Shown piece by piece: positions 1-6,837 of a stretch of 7,131 nt of DNA. Position 1 is the stretch's first letter. Every line of letters starts with the position of its first letter. The stretch lies in contig DRLZ01000101.1 in the NCBI GenBank assembly GCA_011322755.1, positions 1 through 7,131 of the forward strand, in the 5' to 3' direction. Source of the DNA: Crenotrichaceae bacterium. GTDB lineage: Bacteria > Pseudomonadota > Gammaproteobacteria > Methylococcales > DRLZ01. The notes beneath the pieces were generated by a model. It searched no databases and was not told where the DNA came from. It saw only the letters and a program-made list of their open reading frames with translations. The position numbers were made by a program, and so were the translations under genes.

Positions 1-2
1 CA

Positions 3-83
3 GATAAACCGCGCGGTGAATTTTTCCATACAGACTGGACTGGACACGGTGGAAAAACAGCGTCGTCTACTTACACCGTGTAA
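3..83 (+). CDS. C-terminal end of an unidentified protein (5' truncated by window)
   Basis: The frame starting at base 3 is open from the window edge to a TAA at 81-83 and encodes 26 residues, including the stretch RGEFFHTDWTGHGG and the ending SSTYTV. The composition (charged, aromatic and glycine residues in a plausible mix) looks like real protein. A competing frame from base 1 is also open for 30 codons but looks less natural. I do not recognise the family. Its position just upstream of nasA on the same strand makes another nitrate/nitrite-assimilation gene (a nirBD or transporter type) plausible, but nothing in the 26 residues proves it. The 229-base gap to nasA, containing hairpins, suggests nasA is at least partly separately controlled. 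Confidence 0.4.
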   Translation, partial: DKPRGEFFHTDWTGHGGKTASSTYTV

Positions 84-143
84 CGCAAGATAGATCGTGC
101 GTGGAGTAAGCTGCCGTGATTAACACTGCGGCTGAATTCTTGT

Positions 144-164
144 GAACATCCAGCCTGGATGTTC
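144..164 (+). terminator. Perfect 9-bp hairpin in the nasA leader: weak terminator or attenuator
   Basis: Bases 144-152 (GAACATCCA) are perfectly complementary to 156-164 (TGGATGTTC), leaving a three-base GCC loop. The stem is followed by TGTTTATGTG, which is only weakly T-rich, so it is a poor canonical intrinsic terminator. A second imperfect hairpin (GCCGTG at 113-118 with CAC at 124-126 and GGC at 130-132) lies just before it. Together they sit 60 bases after the upstream stop codon and 148 bases before nasA. They could end the upstream transcript or act as a leader attenuator. Nas leaders are known targets of ANTAR antiterminators (NasR/NasT), but I do not see the two hexaloop hairpins with A1/G4 that those proteins need. 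Confidence 0.35.
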
Positions 165-224
165 TGTTTATGTGTGATACCTTTTTACAAGATGCATTGA
201 TAAAGACAGAGACAACAAACCGGG

Positions 225-260
225 CTTCTGAAAAAAACAGGAGAGGGAACATTTCCTGTT
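225..260 (+). promoter_or_regulatory. Pair of mutually exclusive hairpins upstream of nasA
   Basis: CTTCTG (225-230) can pair with CAGGAG (238-243, one G-U pair) around a seven-A loop. Alternatively AACAGGA (236-242) pairs perfectly with TCCTGTT (254-260). The two stems share bases 238-242, so only one can form at a time. That is the geometry of a leader switch, and it lies 52 to 88 bases before the nasA start. No T-run follows the second stem, so a transcription-termination readout is not evident. The stems are short and could be chance. Confidence 0.25.
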
Positions 261-312
261 GTTCTACACATATACTTGTGGATAGAGTCATTTTTCCAGA
301 CCTTCAGTCGGT

Positions 313-3003
313 ATGCAATCCACTCAAATAGATAATCAAACAGTGCGCACCACATGTCCTTATTGCGGGGTTGGATGTGGAGTCCTGGCTTCAATTGATA
401 AATCCGGAATTGTCTCGGTTGAGGGGGACAATCAACACCCATCGAATTACGGCAGGCTTTGCTCCAAAGGTGCTGCCTTGGGTGAAACATTGAGTCTAAG
501 TGGACGTCTGCTTTATCCAGAAATCGATGATCAGCAGGTGACGTGGGCGCAGGCAATCGAAGCGGTTGCAAGTCGTTTTTCCACAATTATCGAAAAACAT
601 GGTGCTGATGCTGTCGCTTTTTATGTATCAGGGCAGTTGCTGACCGAAGATTATTATGCCGCCAACAAGCTGATGAAAGGCTTTATTGGCTCAGCAAATA
701 TAGATACCAATTCGCGCTTGTGCATGTCCTCAGCTGTGGCAGGATACAAACGTGCTTTCGGTGAAGACTGCGTACCTGCCTGCTACGATGATCTGGAAAG
801 AGCCAAGCTGGTCGTGCTGACAGGAAGTAATACGGCCTGGTGCCACCCCGTGGTGTTTCAGCGCATTACCCAGGCTAAAAAAACAAACCCTGATTTAAAA
901 GTTGTGGTCATTGATCCACGCAAAACCCAGACAGTTTCACTTGCCGATGTTTTTTTACCAATCAAGCCGGGAACCGATGCTGTGTTGTTCAACGGTTTGT
1001 TGGTGTGGATTCATCAGCACAATGAACAAAATGATCTATTTATTGACAATTTTACTTCAGGTGTCGAACAAGCGCTGGAAGCAGCCAAACAATCTGCTGC
1101 TTCGGTCGCATCAGTTGCCAGTGATTGTGGATTATCAACAGAGCAGGTTGAACAGTTTTACCGCTTGTTTGCCAGAACCGAGCGAGTGGTTACCCTGTTT
1201 TCACAAGGTATTAACCAATCCAGCAGTGGTACAGACAAAGTCAACAGTATTATCAACTGTCACTTGTTGAGTGGACGGATTGGTCGGCCGGGTATGGGGC
1301 CATTCTCAATCACAGGCCAACCCAACGCCATGGGCGGACGTGAAGTGGGTGGGCTTGCAAATCAACTGGCAGCGCATATGGAAATTGACAACCCGGAAGA
1401 CCGGGATCGTGTTCAGCGTTTCTGGCAATCTCCGCGTATTGCTGATCGAGCCGGGTATAAAGCAGTGGAGATGTTTGATGCGATTGCCGATGGAAAAATC
1501 AAGGCAGTGTGGATTATGGCCACCAATCCAGTGGTCAGTCTTCCAGAAGCAGACAAGGTTAAAAAAGCGCTTGAAGGGTGTGAACTGGTGGTAATTTCCG
1601 ACACAACCCGATCCACAGACACCACTCAATACGCACATATTCGTCTGCCGGCATTAAGCTGGGGAGAACGTGAAGGAACAGTAACAAACAGTGAGCGTCG
1701 TATTTCCAGACAACGTGCCTTTCTGCCTGCACCTGGCCAGGCAAGATCTGACTGGTGGATCATCACTCAGATTGCACAGAAAATGGGCTTTCGTGAACAG
1801 TTTGACTATGCTGATGCGCATGAAATATTTTCTGAACATGCTGCGTTATCAGGTTTCGAGAATCGTGGACAGCGTCAGTTTGACATCAGCGCACTGGCAA
1901 ACCAGAACAAGGATGCATATGATGATCTAGAGCCTGTTCAATGGCCTGTGAATCAGCAGCAACCACAGGGAACACAACGCTTATACAGCAACGGTCTGTT
2001 TAACACCAGCGACAACAAAGCGCAATTTGTACCGATAAAGCCGAGTTTGCCAGCAGCGCTTGCAAACACAAAGTCACCCTATATTCTTAATACAGGACGG
2101 GTGCGTGATCACTGGCACAGCATGACGCGAACTGGAAAATCCCCGCGCCTGTCATCGCATATTCATGAATCCTACGTGGAAATTCACCCTCAGGATGCTG
2201 ATCAATGCGGATTGGTCAATGGTGGTCTTGCCAATATCAGCAGTGACCACGGCATGATTCAGGTTAGGGTATTGGTGAGTGACAAACAACAGCCTGGCAG
2301 CGTGTTTGTGCCTATTCACTGGAATCAGCAGTTCAGCAGTAATGCCCGGGTTGGCAGTCTGATTAAAACAGTCACTGATCCATATTCCGGCCAACCTGAA
2401 TTCAAACACAGCGTGGTCAATATCCAGCCGGTTAAGTATACCTGGTATGGGTTTATTCTGTCGCGACGAGGCGACCTGAATCCTTTTCTGGCGGGTTACT
2501 GGAACAAGTCGCGCGGGAATGGTTTGTGGCGTTACGAAACGGCTGGTAACAGCACACCGGAACAGTGGTCGAGTCATGCTCGCAAACTGCTAACAAACGA
2601 CAACCATGCCAACAGCACGTGGATCGAGTTTTATGAAACATCACGTCATCATTATCGTGCAGCGTGTTTTCACGGGGAGCAATTGTCCAGCTGCCTGTTT
2701 ATTGGTCCTGATCCTGATTTACCGCCTCGCGACTGGCTAATCGGTTTGTTTGAGAAAGAGTCACTCAGCAAAGCCGAGCGAGACAGTTTGCTCACTGGAA
2801 AATCCCTGGGTAACCAACAAGATGTTGGGGCAATCATTTGTGCCTGTTTCAATGTTGGAGAGCAAACAATACAGGACACAATTAGAGCCCAGGAGCTAAC
2901 CAGCACAGACGAAATTGGAGCGTGTCTTAAAGCCGGCACTAACTGCGGCTCCTGTATTCCGGAACTACGTACTTTGCTGGAGCAATGCAAGGTGTCAGCT
3001 TAA
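313..3003 (+). CDS. nasA: Assimilatory nitrate reductase catalytic subunit (Mo-bisMGD, [4Fe-4S], C-terminal BFD-like domain)
   Basis: This 896-residue cytoplasmic molybdoenzyme should reduce nitrate to nitrite, the first step of nitrate assimilation. The N-terminal cluster motif is C15-X2-C18-X3-C22-X27-C50, followed by Lys52, the usual electron-relay position between [4Fe-4S] and the pterin. Cys137 in NSRLCMSS is the expected molybdenum ligand. The core molybdopterin oxidoreductase domain spans about 66-490 and includes GPFSITGQPNAMGGREVGG, typical of NasA. The dinucleotide-binding domain starts near residue 590 (NTGRVRDHWHSMTRTG). The C-terminus (about 838-890) has C843-X1-C845-X32-C878-X2-C881, the BFD-like [2Fe-2S] pattern that extends many NasA proteins. 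No twin-arginine signal is present, which excludes periplasmic NapA, and length fits the roughly 860-900 of the family. The ATG at 313 is the first in-frame start after TAG at 283-285; it has no good Shine-Dalgarno sequence. The electron donor (NasB-type diaphorase or ferredoxin/flavodoxin) is not encoded here. Family assignment is firm. Confidence 0.96.
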   Translation: MQSTQIDNQTVRTTCPYCGVGCGVLASIDKSGIVSVEGDNQHPSNYGRLCSKGAALGETLSLSGRLLYPEIDDQQVTWAQAIEAVASRFSTIIEKHGADAVAFYVSGQLLTEDYYAANKLMKGFIGSANIDTNSRLCMSSAVAGYKRAFGEDCVPACYDDLERAKLVVLTGSNTAWCHPVVFQRITQAKKTNPDLKVVVIDPRKTQTVSLADVFLPIKPGTDAVLFNGLLVWIHQHNEQNDLFIDNFTSGVEQALEAAKQSAASVASVASDCGLSTEQVEQFYRLFARTERVVTLFSQGINQSSSGTDKVNSIINCHLLSGRIGRPGMGPFSITGQPNAMGGREVGGLANQLAAHMEIDNPEDRDRVQRFWQSPRIADRAGYKAVEMFDAIADGKIKAVWIMATNPVVSLPEADKVKKALEGCELVVISDTTRSTDTTQYAHIRLPALSWGEREGTVTNSERRISRQRAFLPAPGQARSDWWIITQIAQKMGFREQFDYADAHEIFSEHAALSGFENRGQRQFDISALANQNKDAYDDLEPVQWPVNQQQPQGTQRLYSNGLFNTSDNKAQFVPIKPSLPAALANTKSPYILNTGRVRDHWHSMTRTGKSPRLSSHIHESYVEIHPQDADQCGLVNGGLANISSDHGMIQVRVLVSDKQQPGSVFVPIHWNQQFSSNARVGSLIKTVTDPYSGQPEFKHSVVNIQPVKYTWYGFILSRRGDLNPFLAGYWNKSRGNGLWRYETAGNSTPEQWSSHARKLLTNDNHANSTWIEFYETSRHHYRAACFHGEQLSSCLFIGPDPDLPPRDWLIGLFEKESLSKAERDSLLTGKSLGNQQDVGAIICACFNVGEQTIQDTIRAQELTSTDEIGACLKAGTNCGSCIPELRTLLEQCKVSA

Positions 3004-3130
3004 ATCTGAGCTAATACACCTTATGCTTCCCATGCGCTGCTATTTTTGCGTCCCGTCTATCTTGTGTTTGTATCGCTGGCGACGGTTTTGTGTTTTCCTT
3101 CAGGTTTCATTTTCATGCAATGCGTCTAGT

Positions 3131-3589
3131 TCATAAGTCATTCAACATCATGGCATCGCGTACCATACGTTTTTTTTCATGGTCTTCCATATCGATCAGG
3201 CTTTGAAATAATTCTCTGAGTTCCTGTGTGTCGACATTTTGAGCCACATTTCTGTAGAGATCGACAAGTGCATTATCCAGATCCAGTGCGATGTCGATAA
3301 CTTCTTGTAATGTCATATCAGAATGAATTGGAAAGTATTTAATCTTGTCTTCAAGTTTTGTCGTTGGTGCATACTGCAACCAAGTGTTCATCATCTGTTG
3401 CGCAGCATCATTTTCATATTGACTCAGACAGTCTGCAAGATTGCGTTCATGCCTGTTTAGATAGTCAAGAAGCATTTTAATATGACTTAACTGATGTTTT
3501 TCACTGAGTTGATTATAAAATTTAGCCAGTTTGGTATGAATTTCCTGACTATACTCAATCACATCCTTAACTTGTTCGAAATTGCGCAT
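3131..3589 (-). CDS. Small ferritin-like four-helix protein, function unknown
   Basis: A 152-residue, acidic, almost wholly helical protein with no signal peptide or membrane segment. Two helical halves are separated by a polar linker near 75-92 (TTKLEDKIKYFPIHSDM). Helix-type segments carry EYSQEIHTKLAKFY (12-25), LNRHERNLADCL (44-55), IDIALDLDNALVDLYR (98-113) and LIDMEDHEKKRMVRD (131-145). The spacing of acidic and histidine residues (H47/E48 and E135/H137/E138) recalls ferritin/rubrerythrin-type bundles. The canonical ExxH iron-ligand set is not complete, so iron binding is uncertain. The start is supported by a good ribosome-binding site. It lies downstream of the glutamate-synthase-like gene on the same strand but 326 bases away, and it converges on nasA with 127 bases between the stops. 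The gene is well supported as coding. The fold is inferred from pattern, and the function is unknown. Confidence 0.82.
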   Translation of the reverse strand: MRNFEQVKDVIEYSQEIHTKLAKFYNQLSEKHQLSHIKMLLDYLNRHERNLADCLSQYENDAAQQMMNTWLQYAPTTKLEDKIKYFPIHSDMTLQEVIDIALDLDNALVDLYRNVAQNVDTQELRELFQSLIDMEDHEKKRMVRDAMMLNDL

Positions 3590-3915
3590 AACAATTCTCC
3601 TTGATTGATACTCCAGAAAGAGCTCTATTGTTGTGAATGGAAGAAAACATCAACGCTATTAAAGCTAACCTGGTGAGAACCTTTTTTTAGAATATACCTG
3701 GTTTTTTGTCATGAGTGTAAGCTGTATTGAAATTAGGGTGTGGGAACACAAAAACGTTGTTATTCATGTCTCTAAGGACACGCTCAATATCTTCAGGAGG
3801 TTCCAACACCTATGGCAGTAATATCAGTGTAAGTTAGACAGAGCGGATTGAGTATTTGTTCAAACAAGCACAACTCAGTGCAATAGAAAAACAAGGGTAA
3901 GCGAATAATTTTCAA
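3590..3915. other. 326-base intergenic region, no convincing gene
   Basis: This gap separates the end of the glutamate-synthase-like gene from the start of the ferritin-like gene. It should carry the promoter of the latter, but I see no strong -35/-10 pair. It contains ACCTGGT twice (3668-3674 and 3696-3702, 28 bases apart), flanking a run of seven T. A 40-codon minus-strand frame (3809 to 3690, stop 3689-3687) beginning GTG has protein-like composition (EPPEDIERVLRDMNNN) but no Shine-Dalgarno sequence. The plus strand of the same stretch is also open (ATG 3711 to TAA 3821). A plus-strand AGGAGG (3795-3800) precedes an ATG at 3812 that opens only six codons. No clear intrinsic terminator follows the stop at 3916. 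Confidence 0.5.
3597..3602 (-). promoter_or_regulatory. Ribosome-binding site of the ferritin-like gene
   Basis: On the minus strand AAGGAG precedes the ATG at 3589-3587 by seven bases, near-ideal spacing. It fixes the start of the 152-residue protein. Confidence 0.65.
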
Positions 3916-5496
3916 TCAGAACTGAGTGGTTTGAATATGTCTCATCAATACATCGTAATGCCCAGGATATGGTGCTTTCAGCAAACTTCCGACTGGTAGT
4001 GGTGGAAATAATTCAGCATACGAACGGATCGCGTCAGCGCTGACCCGACGAAAAATCTGCTCGCGATTTAATTGTTGCGGTGTACTCAACCCGGCTGCGC
4101 TGAGCAAATCTACAGTTGCTTCCACTGTTTCCTTATGAAAATTGGCGACTCGTTGTTGTTTATCAGCGATAACCAGTCCACGATATAACCCAGGATTTTG
4201 GGTGGTTATTCCGGTCGGGCATTGATTGTTATGGCACTGTAGCGATTGAATACACCCCAATGCCAGCATCATCCCACGTGCGCTATTGCCCAAATCAGCG
4301 CCCATTGCCAGAATCCGAAGCAAATGAAAGCCGGTAATGATTTTACCTGCAGCAATGACGCGAATCTGTTTTTTTAGATCAAATCCGGTCAGCGTATCCA
4401 CTACAAATGCGAGACCTTCACGTAATGGCATTCCGATCGAGTTGGAATATTCCAGTGGAGCAGCTCCTGTTCCTCCTTCACCGCCATCAACCGTAATAAA
4501 ATCAGGCTGAATGCCAGATTCAAGCATGGCTTTACACAGAGCAACAAATTCTGATTTGCGTCCGATACAGAGCTTGAAACCGATGGGTTTCCCATTCGAT
4601 AGCTCGCGTAGTTGCGAGATAAAGAGCATCATTTCCAGTGGACTGGAAAAAGCACTGTGGACGGGTGGTGAATCAATCTGGATATATGGCTCAACACCAC
4701 GGATACCAGCTATTTCGGGTGTATTCTTCGCTGCAGGTAGTAATCCGCCGTGTCCAGGTTTAGCGCCTTGTGATAATTTAATCTCTATCATCTTCACATG
4801 CGGATGAATGGCTTTATCAGCAAATTGTTGCGCGCAAAATCGACCTTGACTTGTTCTGCATCCAAAATATCCCGTTCCGATTTGCCAGATTAAATCACCA
4901 CCAGGTTGCGTGTGGTAAGGGCTCAAGCCACCTTCTCCGGTGTTATGAGCAAACTTGCCAATGCGAGCGCCATGATTGAGTGCCAGTACCGCAGTTTGAC
5001 TAAGTGCTCCGAAACTCATCGCCGAGATATTCAAGATACTTGCTGAATAAGGTTGAGTGCATGCAGCGTTGCCGACCAGCACACGTGGATCAGTATCCAG
5101 TTCTTCAATTTTTCGAGCGGCTAGTGAATGCCCCATCCATTCATAGCCAGTGCGATAAGTATCAACGCGGGTACCAAATGGTACGCTGTCCAATGCACCT
5201 GTAGAACGCTGGTAAACCACTGACCGAAACATGCGATTAATTGGAACACCATCAGTATCCGATTCCATATAATACTGGCGCAGCATTGGTCTGAGCCACT
5301 CAGCAATCCAGCGAGCATGTCCAACAACAGGGAAATTCCTGAGAATGGTGTGGCGTGGCTGGCTAATATCGTAAATACCAAGGACAATGAATAAACTAAC
5401 GGGTAGCAATAACCAGATTGCAAATGGCCAGATGAACCCGATGAAACTGCAAACAAGAACTGAGCTTATGGAAATCAGATAAAAACGTTGGCGCAT
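3916..5496 (-). CDS. Membrane-anchored FMN-binding glutamate-synthase-family protein (GltB central domain only)
   Basis: A 526-residue protein made of two N-terminal hydrophobic segments (about 7-23 and 24-42) and a glutamate-synthase FMN-barrel domain (about 100-470). Visible family motifs are NTGEGG (185-190), KLSQGAKPGHGG (240-251), and the phosphate/FMN-binding VDGGEGGTGAAP (336-347). C415-X5-C421-X4-C426 in the segment ending CPTGI is the [3Fe-4S] ligand pattern of GltB. Compared with full GOGAT it lacks the N-terminal class II glutaminase domain and the C-terminal GXGXG domain, so by itself it cannot take ammonia from glutamine. Proteins of this short architecture are widespread and usually named FMN-binding glutamate synthase family protein; their substrate is not established. 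The hydrophobic start suggests inner-membrane anchoring with the enzymatic part in the cytoplasm. The ATG at 5496 is the best start, although the nearest AAGGA is about 13 bases upstream. The waaG-like gene is 115 bases upstream on the same strand. Confidence 0.93.
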   Translation of the reverse strand: MRQRFYLISISSVLVCSFIGFIWPFAIWLLLPVSLFIVLGIYDISQPRHTILRNFPVVGHARWIAEWLRPMLRQYYMESDTDGVPINRMFRSVVYQRSTGALDSVPFGTRVDTYRTGYEWMGHSLAARKIEELDTDPRVLVGNAACTQPYSASILNISAMSFGALSQTAVLALNHGARIGKFAHNTGEGGLSPYHTQPGGDLIWQIGTGYFGCRTSQGRFCAQQFADKAIHPHVKMIEIKLSQGAKPGHGGLLPAAKNTPEIAGIRGVEPYIQIDSPPVHSAFSSPLEMMLFISQLRELSNGKPIGFKLCIGRKSEFVALCKAMLESGIQPDFITVDGGEGGTGAAPLEYSNSIGMPLREGLAFVVDTLTGFDLKKQIRVIAAGKIITGFHLLRILAMGADLGNSARGMMLALGCIQSLQCHNNQCPTGITTQNPGLYRGLVIADKQQRVANFHKETVEATVDLLSAAGLSTPQQLNREQIFRRVSADAIRSYAELFPPLPVGSLLKAPYPGHYDVLMRHIQTTQF

Positions 5497-5611
5497 GTTG
5501 GTCTGGTTGTCCTTCAGGAAACAATGTCTCGATGTAATAGCTGTGTTTCACAACACTAAGGTGGACGTGGCTCAGCAGGGATTTAGACAGCCCTTGTTAG
5601 CAATATCAAAA

Positions 5612-6751
5612 CTATCCGTGAATTTTTTTGCGCACTGCGATACGTTCAATAATATCAGCTGCAACATGAGCCCGTTGATATAATTTTTTTGTATTTCCAT
5701 ATTCGATACCATTGGCTTTCCAGTCTGCTCTTTGTGGCGTGGTCAGTATTTCCAGCAGCAAGCGATTATACTTTTTCTGGTTAAACGGACTTTTTAATAC
5801 CAACCCGGCTTGAGCCTGTTGTATGTGGAATGCGTATCCACAGACATCTGTTGCGAGCACAGGTAATCCAGCAATGATTGCTTCCAGAATTATATTACCG
5901 GTATTTTCAATGTGGGCAGGGTGGGCGAGTATATCTGCACCAAATAAAAAATGCGGAATGTCATCACGACCTGAGAATAAATGAAGCTGTTTATCCAGAT
6001 CAAGATCAAGTTGCTGAGCCAGCTTTTGATATGCTTTGTGGTGAGAATCACCAACAGCAAATAATTTTACTTTAGTGCGCAAACAGGCAGGTAATGAAGC
6101 AATGGCCTTAATTGTTCGTGCGAGTCCTTTGCGTTTAAAGTCAGCGCCTATAGCTAAAACAACTAGCTCATCTTTTCCAACGCCAAATTCAGTGCGCCAT
6201 GCCTGTCTGATTTTCTGGTGATTCCATGGTGCTTTGCGGTTGGGATTAATTCCTGGTGGAAGTTCCGAGAAACGTTCACCAGTTGTTTGGTAATAGTGCT
6301 GGTAGCGGGGAATTTGTGTTGTCGAAACAGCCAGTATATGTGTTTTCTGCCTGTGACCAAACACGGCAGCCTCATATGCAGAATAATGTTGGTAACGTGG
6401 TGTTAGTCGGTAATACCATGGCTTCAATGCAGCAATCGCCACATAACAGGGGTCTGCGGCATAATAAACATCAAGACCCGGCATTTTATTGAAACCAATA
6501 ATTGCATCACATGATTCAGATTTTAATTGCTTTGCAAATTCAACAGCGAATTTATGATCACGTGAATGATTTGTCAATGCCGAGACAGGAAGTTGAGTCA
6601 CCTTGATCTGGCTTGGCATCGTACCTTCCCAGTGCCTGGTATAGATACTTACCTGATGTCCACGCTGTACGCATTCCTCAACGATTGAAAGAAAATTGCG
6701 CTCCAGCCCACCATGGGGAAAATAGTTAAACAGACAAAAAATAAATCGCAT
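5612..6751 (-). CDS. waaG: WaaG-like LPS-core glycosyltransferase (GT4 family)
   Basis: A 379-residue cytoplasmic/peripheral GT-B glycosyltransferase that should add a hexose from a nucleotide sugar to a heptose of the LPS inner core at the cytoplasmic face of the inner membrane. Similarity to E. coli WaaG runs end to end: CLFNYFPHGGLERNF (6-20), YTRHWEG (37-43), GFNKMPGLDVYYAAD (86-100), YRLTPRYQHYSAYE (114-127), LPPGI (164-168), DFKRKGL (204-210) and FSGRDD (259-264). HPAHIENTG (277-285) leads into the E282-X7-E290 motif typical of GT4 retaining enzymes. Length matches the family (about 370-380). No signal peptide is present, as expected. The ATG at 6751 gives the correct WaaG N-terminus, but the Shine-Dalgarno sequence is weak. 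In enterics WaaG is an alpha-1,3-glucosyltransferase; the donor sugar differs in pseudomonads, so the exact sugar here is not certain. No other core genes (waaQ, waaP) are in the window; an IS110 element begins on its 5' side. Confidence 0.93.
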   Translation of the reverse strand: MRFIFCLFNYFPHGGLERNFLSIVEECVQRGHQVSIYTRHWEGTMPSQIKVTQLPVSALTNHSRDHKFAVEFAKQLKSESCDAIIGFNKMPGLDVYYAADPCYVAIAALKPWYYRLTPRYQHYSAYEAAVFGHRQKTHILAVSTTQIPRYQHYYQTTGERFSELPPGINPNRKAPWNHQKIRQAWRTEFGVGKDELVVLAIGADFKRKGLARTIKAIASLPACLRTKVKLFAVGDSHHKAYQKLAQQLDLDLDKQLHLFSGRDDIPHFLFGADILAHPAHIENTGNIILEAIIAGLPVLATDVCGYAFHIQQAQAGLVLKSPFNQKKYNRLLLEILTTPQRADWKANGIEYGNTKKLYQRAHVAADIIERIAVRKKIHG

Positions 6752-6760
6752 TGGCTCTGT

Positions 6761-6790
6761 ATTTCAATACCATAGTATGGAGATTTCAAT
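6761..6790 (-). promoter_or_regulatory. Palindrome flanked by direct repeats in the waaG upstream region
   Basis: ATTTCAAT occurs at 6761-6768 and again at 6783-6790, a 22-base period that puts both copies on nearly the same helix face. Between them lies the 11-base palindrome CCATAGTATGG (6770-6780). The array ends 10 bases before the waaG start on its coding strand, where an operator or promoter element would lie. No regulator is known to me for this arrangement, and the sequence is AT-rich enough for chance. Confidence 0.25.
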
Positions 6791-6803
6791 GCTACAAGAT
6801 AAC

Positions 6804-6823
6804 AGGAGGAAAGAATGATGTGA
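6804..6823 (+). other. Strong Shine-Dalgarno followed by ATG-ATG-TGA
   Basis: AGGAGGA (6804-6810), a near-perfect Shine-Dalgarno sequence, is followed four bases later by ATG ATG TGA (6815-6823). The site points away from waaG towards the IS110 element. It may be a chance match, a two-codon minimal ORF, or the surviving 5' tip of a gene cut by the insertion. Confidence 0.3.
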
Positions 6824-6837
6824 ATTATCCCTTTACA

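Noticed and set aside
171..190. CRP/FNR-like half site (TGTGATACCTTTTTACA) upstream of nasA
   Set aside because: Only one half matches TGTGA; the other half is degenerate, so the site is not supported.
67..291. 74-codon minus-strand ORF in the nasA leader
   Set aside because: No ribosome-binding site or recognisable domain, and its sequence is explained by leader hairpins on the other strand.
3073..3095. Terminator after nasA (TCGCTGGCGA followed by T-rich sequence)
   Set aside because: The stem is only 3-4 bp with a two- to four-base loop and the T-run is interrupted; too weak to call.
3838..3900. Plus-strand peptide-like run TERIEYLFKQAQLSAIEKQG after a TAG
   Set aside because: It is closed by stops on both sides within 21 codons, lacks a start codon and has no recognised homology; chance is the simpler explanation.
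5543..5556. GTGTT/AACAC hairpin between waaG and the GltB-like gene
   Set aside because: The stem is five pairs only, AT-rich, with no T-run on the transcribed strand; not a terminator.
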